From Brachionus manjavacas (taxonomy: Eukaryota > Rotifera > Eurotatoria > Ploima > Brachionidae): a stretch of 64,000 bases of DNA. Below the pieces are notes generated by a model. That model worked only from the letters and a program-made list of their open reading frames with translations. It had not been told where the DNA came from and made no database searches. The stretch is taken from assembly GCA_019054805.1 (NCBI GenBank), contig JAHQIY010000011.1:2919001-2983000 (forward strand), written 5' to 3'. This document shows positions 35,432-46,654 of this stretch, in pieces; positions within the stretch are counted from its first letter, which is position 1; the number at the start of each line of letters is the position of its first letter. The translations under genes were made by a program, and so were the position numbers.

Positions 35432-35800
35432 TTAAAATTCATTTCTATTACGGTTTTCACTTTGGCTACCGTTAGTTTGGCAGACCAATTTGATAATGGC
35501 TAAGACTAGCTTAATTGGTTTACGAAATAAACCAAAGAAGGAATCAGAATAAATTGAAGAATATGTGGTACAAGTTTTACAACGCCAAGTAAGCATTCTA
35601 TCGTTACTCTTATCTATTTTTAATTTATTCCTGTTCCTTAAATCATAGCTTAATGCTTTTCCAAAACTTTTCCAATTTTTATTAGTGCAAAATTTTTGTA
35701 CGTCAATCAAACCAATTTGGCTCAGTTTTATGAATATTTTAGATTCTTCGGACTCTTGAATGTTCATTTTAGTTCTTTTCAAATTTAATTTTTTTCTCAA
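35432..35800 (-). pseudogene. Merlin transposase, N-terminal half (inverted)
   Basis: The minus-strand frame gives W-R-C-K-T-C, then S-I-Y-S-D-S-F-F-G-L-F-R-K-P and L-V-L-A-I-I-K-L-V, matching the zinc-ribbon and 'S-x-R-x-x-S-F-F' region at the start of IS1595/Merlin transposases. It ends at a stop before reaching the catalytic core. Its orientation is opposite to the catalytic half in the same element, so the element was either rearranged internally or assembled from two copies. Confidence 0.65.
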
Positions 35801-36189
35801 TTTAAACGCAAATTTAAATTGCTTAATTTTTCAAAAGAGTTATTAAGAAATTTTTGTTAATGAAAATTAAAAAAGCGAAGCAAAATTTAGTCAACTTTTT
35901 CAAATTTAAATTTTATTATTGATTTTCGTTTTGTTTAAAATAATTTAATAAAAATTTTTTAGGTGACCAATAAAAAATTTAAGTGAACAAAAAATATTTT
36001 ATGTGACCAATTAAAAATTTAAATGACCAAAAACAAATTTATGTGACCATGTTTTTTTAAACTTTAATTTTTTTTGGTCACTTATTTACTGGTCACTTAA
36101 TAGGTGAACAGTCCTGATCACATAATTAAGTAGGAATCAATGGTCACATATTGCAATAGACCCAAATAAACGTTAACTAATTAATTTCA

Positions 36190-36972
36190 ACTTGGATAAA
36201 GCTGGTAGCGCCAAGATTGTCTTACATAAAAGGCCAACAGGGGACCATCCTCCTATTAACTGTATCCCGTTTATAGCAGTCGGAAAGGAGAAGAAAGATA
36301 TCCAAGAGCAAATAAAAAAAATAGTAAAACAAGGCGTAATCAGACCCTACTAAAGTCCTTAGGCTTCCCCATTTTTGCTTGTTCAGAAGAAAAGTTTATA
36401 AAAGTTTTCTTTTTTAAATTGCTCAATTATTAATTTAAATTTAAACATTTTTCAAAAAGTTTCACTTGTTAGCAAAATTTCTTTTCAAACCCCTTAAAAT
36501 CTTTAAAGACCAATTTTTTCGACTAAAACTTAAAAGAAAAGTAGGACATACCAATTAATTGCTGTCGGATTTAAATTTTATGATCTTTTTGAAAGAAGCT
36601 TTTTTTAAAAAAAACTCCAAAAATATTAATTTTTAAGATAGTGTGATAGCTGACTATTTGTATCGAGTAACAACAAATGAGGAAAATTTTGATGCAGATC
36701 ACATTCTCGACATATATCTGTTTAACAATGAGACCAGAGAAGACCCAATCACAACTCGCGGCTTGACTAGTGAACAGATCGAAGACGAGGCAATCTCAGC
36801 TATCAGAAGGAAGCATTTCGGTGATAGGGTAAGCGGTGAAGACGGGAAATTTATTTTAAAAGAATCAATTTTCCATCTTAAGTCGAAGATCGCCTGCCGA
36901 ATCTTTTTGGTGAATACTGTGGTACGACCGGACAGGCAGGAAACGATTTGGTCATTTTCAAAGAAGGAGGAG
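36190..36972 (+). mobile_element. Ty3/gypsy retrotransposon fossil
   Basis: Remains of a gypsy pol gene. A reverse-transcriptase N-terminal region (about 36190-36400) is recognisable by H-K-R-P-T-G-D-H-P-P-I and a G-V-I-R-P block followed by A-S-P-F-L-L-V-Q-K-K. Further on (about 36640-36970) there is a piece resembling the segment after RNase H. A polypurine tract ends at about 36972. The element is broken with many breaks, most of pol is missing, and it looks old. Confidence 0.6.
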
Positions 36973-37190
36973 TGTTAGCGGCTGGCGCTTTAAATAATTG
37001 ATATTAATTATAAAAATTCGAGAATAGCTTAGAAATTAAGTTACGAGTCTAATTTATAATTTAAATCTGATTCTATGATTTGATTCTAAGTCATCCAGAT
37101 TCAGATTTGTTATGTTGTTTTCTAGTTAAATATGTTTTATTTTTTTGTTATTTTTCTAAGCTTTTTTTTTTTGAGAAATAAAGAATAAAA
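36973..37190 (+). mobile_element. Possible 3' LTR start of the gypsy fossil
   Basis: Directly after a purine run (AAGAAGGAGGAG) the sequence begins TGTTAGCGGC, as an LTR would. Its right end could not be placed because other repeats follow. No matching 5' LTR was found. Confidence 0.35.
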
Positions 37191-37214
37191 TGTTTATGTA
37201 TAATAATAATATTT

Positions 37215-37310
37215 ATGAATAATACGACCAATTAATTATTAATTGGTCGTATTAATTACATTAATTAAAACATAATACGACCAATTAATTGGTCGTACTT
37301 CTGGCATGAG
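37215..37310. repeat. Short inverted/direct repeats of AATACGACCAATTAATT
   Basis: The motif appears three times in about 90 bp, in both orientations, at the edge of the mariner relic. It could be remains of terminal repeats. Confidence 0.4.
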
Positions 37311-37985
37311 AGCTCGCCAAGTCGGGCTGGAACTTATAGTTGCCGTCTAAATGATGCTTTTTAATAAACGGAATGACTCCACGCTTTATAGGGTCTAAAT
37401 AGAAAGTTTGATGGCCTGCAAGTTCACTTTTTCGTATGATTGGCGCCGAAATACCCCTCTCAGAAATGATCAACCAAACAAGTAATTTCTGCTCAAATTT
37501 CTTAACTGGGGTTAAGAAATTTGATAATTTGTAATTGCTGGTGTAGCAGCAATGTTACTTGAGTAAAATATATCATTTCCATTGATTTTACCATGACTGA
37601 GAGTGAAATAGGATTCATCGTCTATAATCCAGGAAATATTTGGATTTTTTTAAATGAAATTTCTAAATTTAACTCTAGCTAGTTTTTTTGCGTTTGGATT
37701 CGGTCAGGGATTTTCATCTTTTTTCTAGGTGTTATTTTTAGCTTCTTCAACAATTTCGAGACCATTTTCTTGCTTATATCAAACTTTTTGGCTGCTTGAC
37801 GCCTATTGATGTTGTCTTTGTGATCACAAATTTGAGAAAAATTCACTACGTTTTAAAATTCGGTTAACAGTACTCCTTGGAATTTTTTCTGCCATAAAAT
37901 CCTCACAGTGAATATCTTTCCAAGTGATCTTTTCTCGTTAAAAAACGCATACACGCGAATTCTTAGGGCCTCTTCTTTAGATGAA
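37285..37985 (-). mobile_element. Mariner-type transposase relic
   Basis: On the minus strand a paired helix-turn-helix region (K-D-N-I-N-R-R-Q-A-A-K-K-F-D-I-S-K) is followed by W-I-I-D-D-E-S-Y-F-T-L-S-H with the first catalytic Asp and, in a uniform frame at 37285-37473, G-I-S-A-P, then F-I-K-K-H-H and F-Q-P-D-L-A-S-S-H-A with the second Asp. The third catalytic residue is missing, so the element is 3' truncated. Several frame changes are present. Confidence 0.7.
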
Positions 37986-38303
37986 TTTATTTCGATCATT
38001 TTTTATTCAAATTGAAATTTTTTTTTTCATCGTATTTAAATTAAATTTAATACAAGAATTTGGAAAGAGATTTAAAAAAAAATTTAAAATAGCATTGCAA
38101 ATGATACTTAAAGTTCGTCTCGATTTGAAGTTGTCACCCATTTTATTGTATATTTATTTGTTTTCTGTACAAAACTTAAGCTCCTTCAGAATTAAACATA
38201 AAATAAAAATTCAAAATAAAGCTAGATAAGTTAAAATAAAATGAAATAAAAATAAAAATTCAAAATACCCCAAGATCTCTTTCGGTTTCTGACGTTGATA
38301 ATT

Positions 38304-38578
38304 TGTTACCTTGAACAATCACTTATTCATCAGCTTGTCAACTGATGCACAAAGATAAGAAAGAATTATAATTGTCACGTATCTCAGAAGTTAGACGCTT
38401 CGAAATGCTGACAGATACATTAAGCACTTAGCTTACATCTTGACTTAATTATAAGCTCGTTGTCTTGACACGAGCATATAGGTATAAATAAGAATTCCAT
38501 TCATAGAACTTCAGAACGTTCAATAACTTAAATAAAGCTTTTAAAGGATTAAACATTGTTTATTATAAACCGGTTACA
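38304..38578 (+). mobile_element. Solo LTR
   Basis: A 275-bp unit starts TGTTACC and ends GGTTACA, flanked by AATT on both sides (4-bp target duplication). It contains a TATA-like box (TATAAATAAG) and AATAAA about 45 bp before its end. It is locally more G+C-rich than its surroundings. No internal retroelement sequence is attached. The family is probably gypsy- or BEL-like, and the matched ends suggest moderate age. Confidence 0.6.
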
Positions 38579-38589
38579 AATTGCTTACC

Positions 38590-39450
38590 ATTGATAAAAT
38601 AAGGAAAAAGAGCGTCATATTTCCTGCCTATGGAAAAGTTCTCATTCAATTTCTTCTTATAATTTAATTAAATGTTCAAGGAAAATATTTTGATCTTTGC
38701 TTTAAGTTTTCCACCTTCATTTACTGCAAGCATGCGTTTAAGATCTTAAATTAAATTTTTCAAGACGAATATCTCCTCATTTTAAATTTTTGAGTTCTTC
38801 TTTTCTCTTTTGGGTCTATTTTAATTTCATATTTATTTGTAGCCCAAGACTTCTGTTGAAGAGTCAACACGTTGACCAGCTTCCATTCGAATTTTTATTA
38901 TTTTTTCATTTTTTATTTTCTTGGTTTTAACTATCTTGATTTATTCATATAATCGTTCTTGAGGAGTTGATATTTTTTAATTTATATTATATTAAGTTTA
39001 ATATTAAAAATTTTTAATTTTTTACTTTATTTTGTAAAAATTTTTCATAAACAAAATCAGAATAAAAATTGGTCGATTTCATTTTTAAAGCAAAAAATAA
39101 AACTTGAAAAATTTGCAGTAATATAAATAGCAGCTTATGTTCGTTCTTGTTAATGATGAATCTTTGTTGAGCGAATTCGATTTAGAAAAGTTGTCAACAA
39201 CAAATATGAAATAAAATCCTCTCCAAATTAATTAACTTTTCACATCAAATCAAACAGAAATTTACGGTTCCCAAAAAATGATAAAAATTAAACCAAATAT
39301 TTGCGCCCAAATTATCTAAATACTAATACAAAATATCAAGTGACTAAATGTGAATTTGAATTTGGAATTTATGAAATCTTAATTACTCAAAACTCAAGGT
39401 TCTTAGTATTAAATTTGATTCTTAGTTTAATTTTAACATACTGGTAAGCG
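38590..39450. other. AT-rich spacer
   Basis: No coding segment or structured repeat recognised. Confidence 0.3.
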
Positions 39451-39453
39451 AAA

Positions 39454-39940
39454 TTAAAAAACGCTGCAACTAAAAGCTAAATTTTATTAAGATAATGTCA
39501 AACAAAAAATGGGGTCTTAATCAAAACACACTAGGGAATTTTATAAAAACTTAAGTCGGATCAATTTTAGACTATTCTTTTGCTTGCTTGAATTCATTTT
39601 CAAAAAACTACAAGTAATTCAGAATACAGCAGTCAGATCTATCCTAAAGTTAAAATCTAACATTTTGGTGTGTTGAAGAGAAGTAACCAAATATCCAACA
39701 TCGTGTTGTAGGGAGTATATAAACTTAAATTACTAACAGTCTCGAATCGACTTTTTGAGTTGAGTTAGAGACATGTTGGGACAGGACTGAGTAATTCTAT
39801 TCCATTGATTGTCAGACTGGTGGAGGAATACAGAGAAGATTTCGAATCAAGATGTATTGAATATTTTTCTCTTTCATTTTATTTTTATTTTATTTAGAAA
39901 GAGCTCTAGCTCGGTACAAAAAACAAATATATAAATATTT
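39454..39940 (+). mobile_element. 5'-truncated jockey-like LINE (copy 2)
   Basis: Collinear with about 61568-62225 of the long LINE: shared 'aaaaaacgctgcaact', 'aacaaaaaatgggg', 'gagttg..tgagagac' and the 3' end CTAGCTCGGTACA plus (AAAT)n tail. A piece of the 3' UTR is deleted and small indels have broken the frame, so it is older than copy 3. Confidence 0.8.
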
Positions 39941-40179
39941 AACCAAAACTTGCTGGTATTATCTCATTAGTTTAAAATAAGAAATATTCAGCAATAGGAA
40001 ACTTTTCTATCTGTCTTCTTTTGAGAAATTAATTGTAAAGGATCATCAAAAAATAAAATTTTTATGAAATTTATTTTTTGGGAATATTCATAGTAAATTC
40101 ATCATAAAAATAGCTTTTTTTCTTTTTTGTCACTAATTTAAAAAAATTAAAAAATCAATTAAGGAAAAAATATTTTAAC

Positions 40180-40470
40180 GGCAATGTGAAATATTAGTAC
40201 AAAAAGTAAAAATGATTTAATTATTTTTCTAATTGGGAAAAAATAGTTCTGTAAACAATACAATATTGTACAAATTTTTTTACAAACGAATACCAAGCTC
40301 TGCAAAAACTTTGCAATTTATTGCATATATTAATCAAATATTTTTTGATGGTGTGCATTTTATCCGTTTGTACAAATTTTTATAACATTGCACTGTAAGC
40401 AGAACCATTTTTGCACAATTAGAAAAAAAATATATCGTTTTAACTTTTTGTACTAATATTTCACATTGCC
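40180..40470. mobile_element. MITE, 291 bp, 28-bp TIRs
   Basis: Perfect inverted ends GGCAATGTGAAATATTAGTA continue into CAAAAAGT. The interior is A/T-rich with a secondary inverted repeat. It ends a few bases before the duplicated segment that contains methyltransferase-like copy 2. Confidence 0.75.
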
Positions 40471-40565
40471 TATAAAAAAAATTAGTCAAAAATTTAAAAT
40501 CACGTAATCTTTAAAAAAAACAAATTAAACTATTTTCTCTATATTTTTTTCTCTGTAAATAAATA

Positions 40566-41342
40566 CTAGTAGTTGACTGAATCACATGAAACGTGTCCAT
40601 AATCAGTGTCGATTCGGTCAAATATTTTTTCTATCTGTTTAAAATCATTGTGATTACTCAACATTAAAGTGGACACATAACTTGATTTGTCTTTTCGCGA
40701 AAATACCGAGAATTTGCACACAAACTTGAATGGTTCCCTGATTTTATTCTTTTCATATTTGTATCCATGTTCGACTGTTTTTTCAGCGTCATGAATAAGA
40801 ACAATCTCAGCTCGATTGGCATACTTTTTTGCATCAAAAGCTCGCTGTGTAGCATTGATATGGTCAACCAACACAATTCCCCACAGCTTGTTTTCCTCGA
40901 TGCCAAGTTTTTTTTCCACTTGGTCAAAACTTGGCCAACAATAAACTCTATGATTCATTGTTTTGTTGTAGAGCGCAAAATTGTTCACCCAATTGATGTC
41001 TGTATCGATTGAAACAACTTGTTTTTTGGTATCGACTGCCAATTTGTGAAGAACAGGAGTTGAAAACTTACCCATGCCAAGTTCCAACAAATCTCCAGTG
41101 GTCATCAGTGATGCCACAACTAGAGGAATAGAATTGCTTCCATATCCATAATTGTAAGGCAAATTAATGTACTTGAGTACCACGTCATTGGCATGCTGTT
41201 CTAAATCAATGTCATTGCTCTCCAAAATTGTATGTGTTCGTAATTTGTTCAAGTTTTGGAAGTTAGACTTTGATTCTTTATAAATTAGAACTAGGAAAAT
41301 TAAAACAATTGCACCAAAACAGATTATCAAACGATTGTTCAT
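40566..41342 (-). CDS. Membrane-anchored methyltransferase-like protein, copy 2
   Basis: 258 residues, identical to copy 1 apart from one replacement (Leu to Val in the S-T-P-x-L motif after the Gly loop) and, as far as I could compare, one silent change. The membrane helix, G-M-G loop and H-D-A-E motif are all kept. The duplicated block runs from about 40475 to about 41346, so it includes roughly 90 bp after the stop but essentially no 5' flank. This copy must therefore use a new promoter or be silent. Its open frame is intact, which implies recent duplication or gene conversion. Confidence 0.65.
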   Translation of the reverse strand: MNNRLIICFGAIVLIFLVLIYKESKSNFQNLNKLRTHTILESNDIDLEQHANDVVLKYINLPYNYGYGSNSIPLVVASLMTTGDLLELGMGKFSTPVLHKLAVDTKKQVVSIDTDINWVNNFALYNKTMNHRVYCWPSFDQVEKKLGIEENKLWGIVLVDHINATQRAFDAKKYANRAEIVLIHDAEKTVEHGYKYEKNKIREPFKFVCKFSVFSRKDKSSYVSTLMLSNHNDFKQIEKIFDRIDTDYGHVSCDSVNY

Positions 41343-41429
41343 CTCAAGAAACACTAAAACTAATTGATGTTTTTCAAAGTATAAATGTTATTCTTAAAAA
41401 ATCAAAAAAAATTTTTTAGTGAAATAGAA

Positions 41430-42220
41430 AAAATAAAATTGAACTCTTTTTTACTGAGTGGAGTTCTGCAAGAGTCTGTACTTGGACCCCTGCTATTTGT
41501 TCTTTACATAAATGACCTTCCTGACAGCGTTTCAAATAGAATGGAATTGTATGCAGATGACTCGAAAATACTCGGCATAGTTAAAAATGTTTATTAGAGA
41601 GCGATGTTACAGAAAGATCTGGATGCAGTATGTCAATGGATAGAGGTTTGGCGTATGGGACTGTGTGCTAACATATGTAATATAATGCATTTCGGCAGAC
41701 TAAATGAAAGGCATATACACAAAAAAGCAACAGGAATGCTTTACTAGCGACCACAGAGTATGAAAGGGATCTTGGAATGACGTCAGATTTAAAGTAGACC
41801 AGCCAAGTGAAAAGTGCTTGTGCGAAAGCGAGTAGGTACTGATTGAAATGTACAAATTAGTGAATGGAATAGAAAAGGTAGGCTTGGTCAAGAATCTAGT
41901 GAAAAAATCAGAAAACAAGGGAACAGCCGGGGCGTTAAGAGGAAATAGCATCAGAGTCCAGAGAGAAAGTTTCCCAGCTCGAATTAGAAACGATTTTGCG
42001 GCTGCAGTAAATGCCAGACATGTATTTTTCTCAAACAGAGTAGTTCCGCATTGGAATAAGTTGCCAGAAAATGTGGTGAAATCCAAGTTAACAGCAAATT
42101 TTAAAATGGCTTTGGATAAGTTCAATGGAATCGGCTGCTACAGCTCTACACGGCCAATTGGCGGTGATGGGCTTAGACAATCTACATGTTAGGTGTCGCA
42201 GCAAGAACTACTACTACTTT
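41430..42220 (+). mobile_element. CR1-like LINE fragment
   Basis: The first part reads [22 protein letters not shown] and then L-Y-A-D-D-S-K, reverse transcriptase boxes 4 and 5. After a broken middle section, an uninterrupted frame at 41848-42192 gives the C-terminal region (A-R-I-R-N-D-F, W-N-K-L-P-E-N-V-V, F-K-M-A-L-D-K-F). It ends with an ACTACTACTAC tail. The region between lacks the usual 150 or so residues, so it carries an internal deletion. Confidence 0.75.
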
Positions 42221-42514
42221 TTAGAATTCGATTTTATTTAATACACTTCTAATGAAACCAGTTTATTCTTTTAAATTATATATTAACAAATTCTTATTTT
42301 TGAATGAATTGAAGTGTTCAACAATCCTTTAAAATTTGAAAATTTAAAACAACTATAGACTTAAAAAATTAAGCATTTTTTTTAAGTTTATTTTTCATAA
42401 TAGAAATTATCCTTAATGCCGTAACTTTACATTTATCGCTTTTTTTTCAAAGGACTCTTATTTTTTTATTGTTAAATCTTTTTGTTTTTTTCTTGAAATT
42501 TAATTTAAGATCTA

Positions 42515-42640
42515 ATTGGTTTAATTTATTTGTGTTTGAATTACAAAATGTACAAAAGTGCGATGTTTCAAATATTTTTTTCAGATTCAAATAAAAAAAT
42601 AATTTTTAGTTAATATTGCAAGCATTTTCTTTTTTGAAAT
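42515..42640. repeat. Dispersed repeat (copy B, inverted)
   Basis: Reverse-complement match to the repeat at 43150-43270 (and 30690-30830), sharing AAGTGCGATGTTTCAAATATT. With copy C it makes an inverted pair about 750 bp across. Confidence 0.5.
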
Positions 42641-43149
42641 TAAACCCTTTGGTCAGATAGAATAAGTTTAATTTTAATTTGGAAATTTGAAGAAAATATT
42701 GAAAATTCTTTTTTTTTAATTTTATATAATCTATTTTTTTATTTACCTTATTCTGGTAAAACTGCAAATTTAGCTATTTAATTGAATTTGGTGCTTGTCT
42801 GCATGAAGCATAAATTGTGTTCTCCGCCTAACTTAGAATTTTTTTTCTATCTGTTTTTGAATATTACATTTAGCTCATTTCTAAATAGATGAAAAAATTC
42901 AAAATAGGAAAACAATTTTTAGATTTGGTGAACTAATAGTTCACAAAACCAATTATTTTTTTCTTTATAAATTTTGACTTTAGCGATAATTGACGTTCAT
43001 TTGATACAGTTTAACAAAAACTCGATTTATAAAATATGTAAAACAGAGAGGAGATAGTTTATTAAACTACAAACATTATCTTAAGGATCATCACATTTCC
43101 TAAGTCAAAATTTATAATAAAAACAAAGTTTATCTTGCTTGCTTTATTA

Positions 43150-43270
43150 ACTTAAAATTATTTTTTTGAAACTGAAATAAATATTTGAAACATCGCACTT
43201 TTTCAATGTTATTTCAACCTTGGATACATTTTGCAATTCAAACCCAAAAAATTAAACCAATTTAACTATT
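43150..43270. repeat. Dispersed repeat (copy C)
   Basis: Same family and orientation as copy A (AAACATCGCACTTTTTCAA). Confidence 0.5.
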
Positions 43271-43279
43271 AAATAATTA

Positions 43280-45270
43280 TTAAAAAACAGGATACTTCAA
43301 TTTTACTTTTTTCTCAATTTAGGTCTAAATTAATATTGAATTAATAGAAAAATTAGATCATTAAAATATAAATAAATCTAAGATCTTAATTGGAGTTTAA
43401 TGTTTATTAAATTTTACAAAAATTTTCTTAAATCTTACACTTTTCATTAGATTTTTTTCAATCCAGTTTATCTTTTTTAGTTTTGAAATTTTCCGATTTA
43501 AATTTTTTTTCTGAATCAAATTAAAAAAAAACACTATCCTAAAATTATTTTATTCTTTTATAATTAAAAAAACCTGGACTCATTAGGCCTTGATGGTGTT
43601 TTTAAGTTAAATATATTCAGTTTAAATAAATTGTCTGCATGAAGCATAAAACTGGAACTCATTATCTATTAGCTTTTGCTTGATTTAATCTAAGAACCAA
43701 GTAGACCTTATTGAAAATAGGTCTCCTCTAGAGAATGTAAATCAAGGATATCTATTCATGGAATGGAAATGCATGTTATTCCTGTTTAACTGCGGAAAGA
43801 CCAATTTGATCTAATTCCCTTTAAAACTGAGTAAACTGAACATATTGCCTTTCTTTAAGGTAAATCAACAGGCTATTGCGTTGTCTTTAAAAAAGTTAAT
43901 AATTCTTTAATTTTATTTTTATAGTAATGAAAAAAATTGTGCCTTAATCACACGTTTTTTCTAAAAAAAAATTTCATTCGAGAAATCATGTCACATGATC
44001 GACCATGGTCTTAAAATCTATGGAGCAAGTTAATTTCAACTTAATTGTCAAACGACAAATATTAATTTTAGCTTTCAATTCGGCATAAATCAAATACTCT
44101 TTTCCTATTCTTGGTCTTGGCTTGCTCTCACCGATTATTCAAAAAATGAGGTGCTTAATGAATATATATTAATTTGCTAGCTTTTATCCAAAAATAAATA
44201 AAAACAAAAATTTTTACTTGGTTTATTTCAATAAAGCCAAATTTATAAATATTTGCAATTAAATTAGAGATTTACATAAATTTACTAGTATTTACCAGTG
44301 ATTACTTTACAAAAAAGACAAAAATATTTATTCATATAATAAATCTATATATATCTATATATTTAAAAAAATTAACCAAATTTTTGTTTAAAAATTTGAA
44401 ATTTGGAATTTGGAATTTTTGTTTAAAAACAAAAAATGAAATCTTTTTTGGAATTTTATGAAATCTTCAACAATATAAAAGTCACTTCTATATTCATTTT
44501 TAAAATAAGTAAATTGAAAAAACTATAAAAAAAAATCTGTTCATTACTTAACTCGATACCTATTACTTGGAAATTATAAATAAAGAACGCTATAAGGTTT
44601 TTCTAGATAAAAAGAAATTTTCCAAATTTGCGTCAAAGATTTCCAATATAAATGAAATTACAATTCACTTATTAGAATTTTACAAGTCGAAAATTAGAGA
44701 AGGCTTAAAAGCATAATTTTTATTTATTCCTTTTTAAACTTTTTTATTGCTAAATTATAGATGTTAAAAAATATAAGATAAGGGGTATTGTTATAAAATT
44801 TTATAAAAAAATAAAATGAAATTTTCTAGAATGCGTCAAAACTTTTCAATTACCTAAAATTGAAAAAAAAACCTTTGTAAAAATATTTTGATTTTTGATT
44901 TTATTTTTAAAAATAAGTATGAAAATTTTATAATTCAAATGTATTAATTTCAATAATATTAAAAAAAAATTTTCTTTAATTGAATTAAATTGTAGAATAG
45001 AGCTTCTTAAAATGTTATGTTCTTTAACAATTTATCAAATTAAATAATATAGAAAAAATGATGCTTAGATTCGTAAATGTAGAAACTTGGTGAGTAGTTT
45101 CAAAACACTACAATGATCCTTTTAAAGCCTTTATTATTTTTTAGTAATTTTTTTGAAAGAAAATTAAAGAAATTTTTTTGTGTTGTTTTTACATGATACC
45201 TTTTAGATAGAATAAATTAAAAATTATAAGAAACGCTTTTGATTTTTCTAAAGATATTTTTAGAAAATTT
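43280..45270. other. AT-rich spacer upstream of the glycosyltransferase-like gene
   Basis: Nothing recognised apart from (TATA)n-like simple sequence near 44340. The last part should hold the promoter of the downstream gene. Confidence 0.3.
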
Positions 45271-45275
45271 AAAAA

Positions 45276-46315
45276 ATGAGATCAATTTTTGTATCTTTGT
45301 TATCACTGACTTTATTATCAATATTTGTTTTTGTTTATTTTTTGGGAAGTGGAACAAGTAGCTTAATAAGTATTCGTTTAGCATCGAGTATCTTTAAGTT
45401 TGAGCAATCAGCTCGACCAAGTAAATACGCTTTGATGGCAGTAAACATTGATGAAAGAATAAACACATTCTATTTTTTCTACTTGCCATTTGCAGCCCAG
45501 GCTTGGAAAAGACTAGGCTTTCAGTCTATTGTTTTGCTAGTCAGCACAGAAGAAGGTGATTTGAACACTTTTAATAACAAAAATGGTCCAGCCGTGAAAA
45601 CTATCAAGTATTTGAAAAACCTCGGTGCTACTGTCAAATTAATCAGGTCTCAAAAAGACTATGGACTAATGACCTCTATGATTTGCAGATTGTTTGTTGG
45701 TGCTTTGGATTTTTTAGATGAGGAGGACTATGTTGTGACAAGTGATTCGGATTTGATGCCAATAGGGTCACAGTACTATGAAATCAAGGACATGGAAGCA
45801 ATAACTGCATGGAATTCAGAATGTTGTGGAAACTTTGTGCATAAAAATCGAAGCTACAGAATGTTTCCATTGGAATGAAGAAAAAACATTGGAAAGGTGT
45901 CATGAACCTTAGTTCAGATTTTGAGATACAAACCAAGACAATTATTGATCTTTTGGAGTCTTTTTTTAGCACTAATCGGGTAAAAAAAGATAATGAAGTC
46001 AGGAGAGGAGATGCAACTTGGAATGCAGATCAAATTATTTTAAGCCAAAAGATCGGCATTTATTCGACTGATTTAAATCAAACAAAACTTGTCAAAAAAC
46101 CATACCAAGGCATTCGGCTTGATCGCAGTCAAAGTTTATCTACCTTGATGAATTTGGTTGATAATAAATTTTCACAGCTAACAGATTTTCATGCATTTCA
46201 TTCAAATTTTTTAGATAGATGGATTGTTACCAGGAAATTGTTGACCAAGATGTTCAACAACAATACATTGGAAATTTTATCTTCTTATTTCACTGAATTT
46301 AAGGAAGGCATTTGA
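45276..46315 (+). CDS. Type II membrane glycosyltransferase-like gene with one frameshift
   Basis: The first frame (45276-45875, 200 codons) starts with a short tail and a membrane helix (residues about 5-25), the layout of a Golgi type II enzyme. It has W-K-R-L-G-F, then L-D-E-E-D-Y-V-V-T-S-D-S-D-L-M-P; the D-S-D is a likely DxD metal/nucleotide-sugar site. At about 45865 the frame changes: codons for M-F-P are followed, one base out of phase, by I-G-M-K-K-K-H-W, and the product then continues to 46315 with A-T-W-N-A-D-Q-I and ends normally. One missing base in 'tttcca-ttggaatg' explains it, so this is a very young pseudogene or an assembly error. The total would be about 346 residues. The family is uncharacterised and the donor and acceptor are unknown. 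Confidence 0.55.
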
Positions 46316-46654
46316 ATTTATTTTTTTATTAAATTTTTTTTGAAATTTCTATTTATCATTATCAATTACATATTTCGTTTCGATTCTTTGCTAATAACTG
46401 TTGAATGGACTGAAATAAACTGATTCTGCTAAATGTAACACAAATTTTGTTTGTTCCACTTGTGACCTAAGTATGTAAAAACTGTGCAAAATATTTGCTC
46501 ACCTGATATAAATCCAAACTATTAGACTTGGAAAAAACTCCTACTGGTCAAACTCGTAAAACTCGACATTAGTTTTTTTTGAATTAATAACAATTTTTTA
46601 ATTATTAATAAAAATATTAAATTCTAGTAAAAAAAATATTTGTTAATAAATTAC

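Larger units (their letters stand above)
34581..36163. mobile_element. Merlin-family DNA transposon
   Basis: The ends read GGT(A/C)TATTGCAATATGTGACC inward, flanked by a perfect 8-bp duplication AAATAAAC (34573-34580, 36164-36171). Inverted arms of about 200 bp are full of GTGACC/GGTCAC units. The interior carries both halves of an ISXO2/IS1595-like transposase, but on opposite strands. Merlin elements have 8-9-bp target duplications, so TIR, TSD and transposase agree. Confidence 0.85.
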
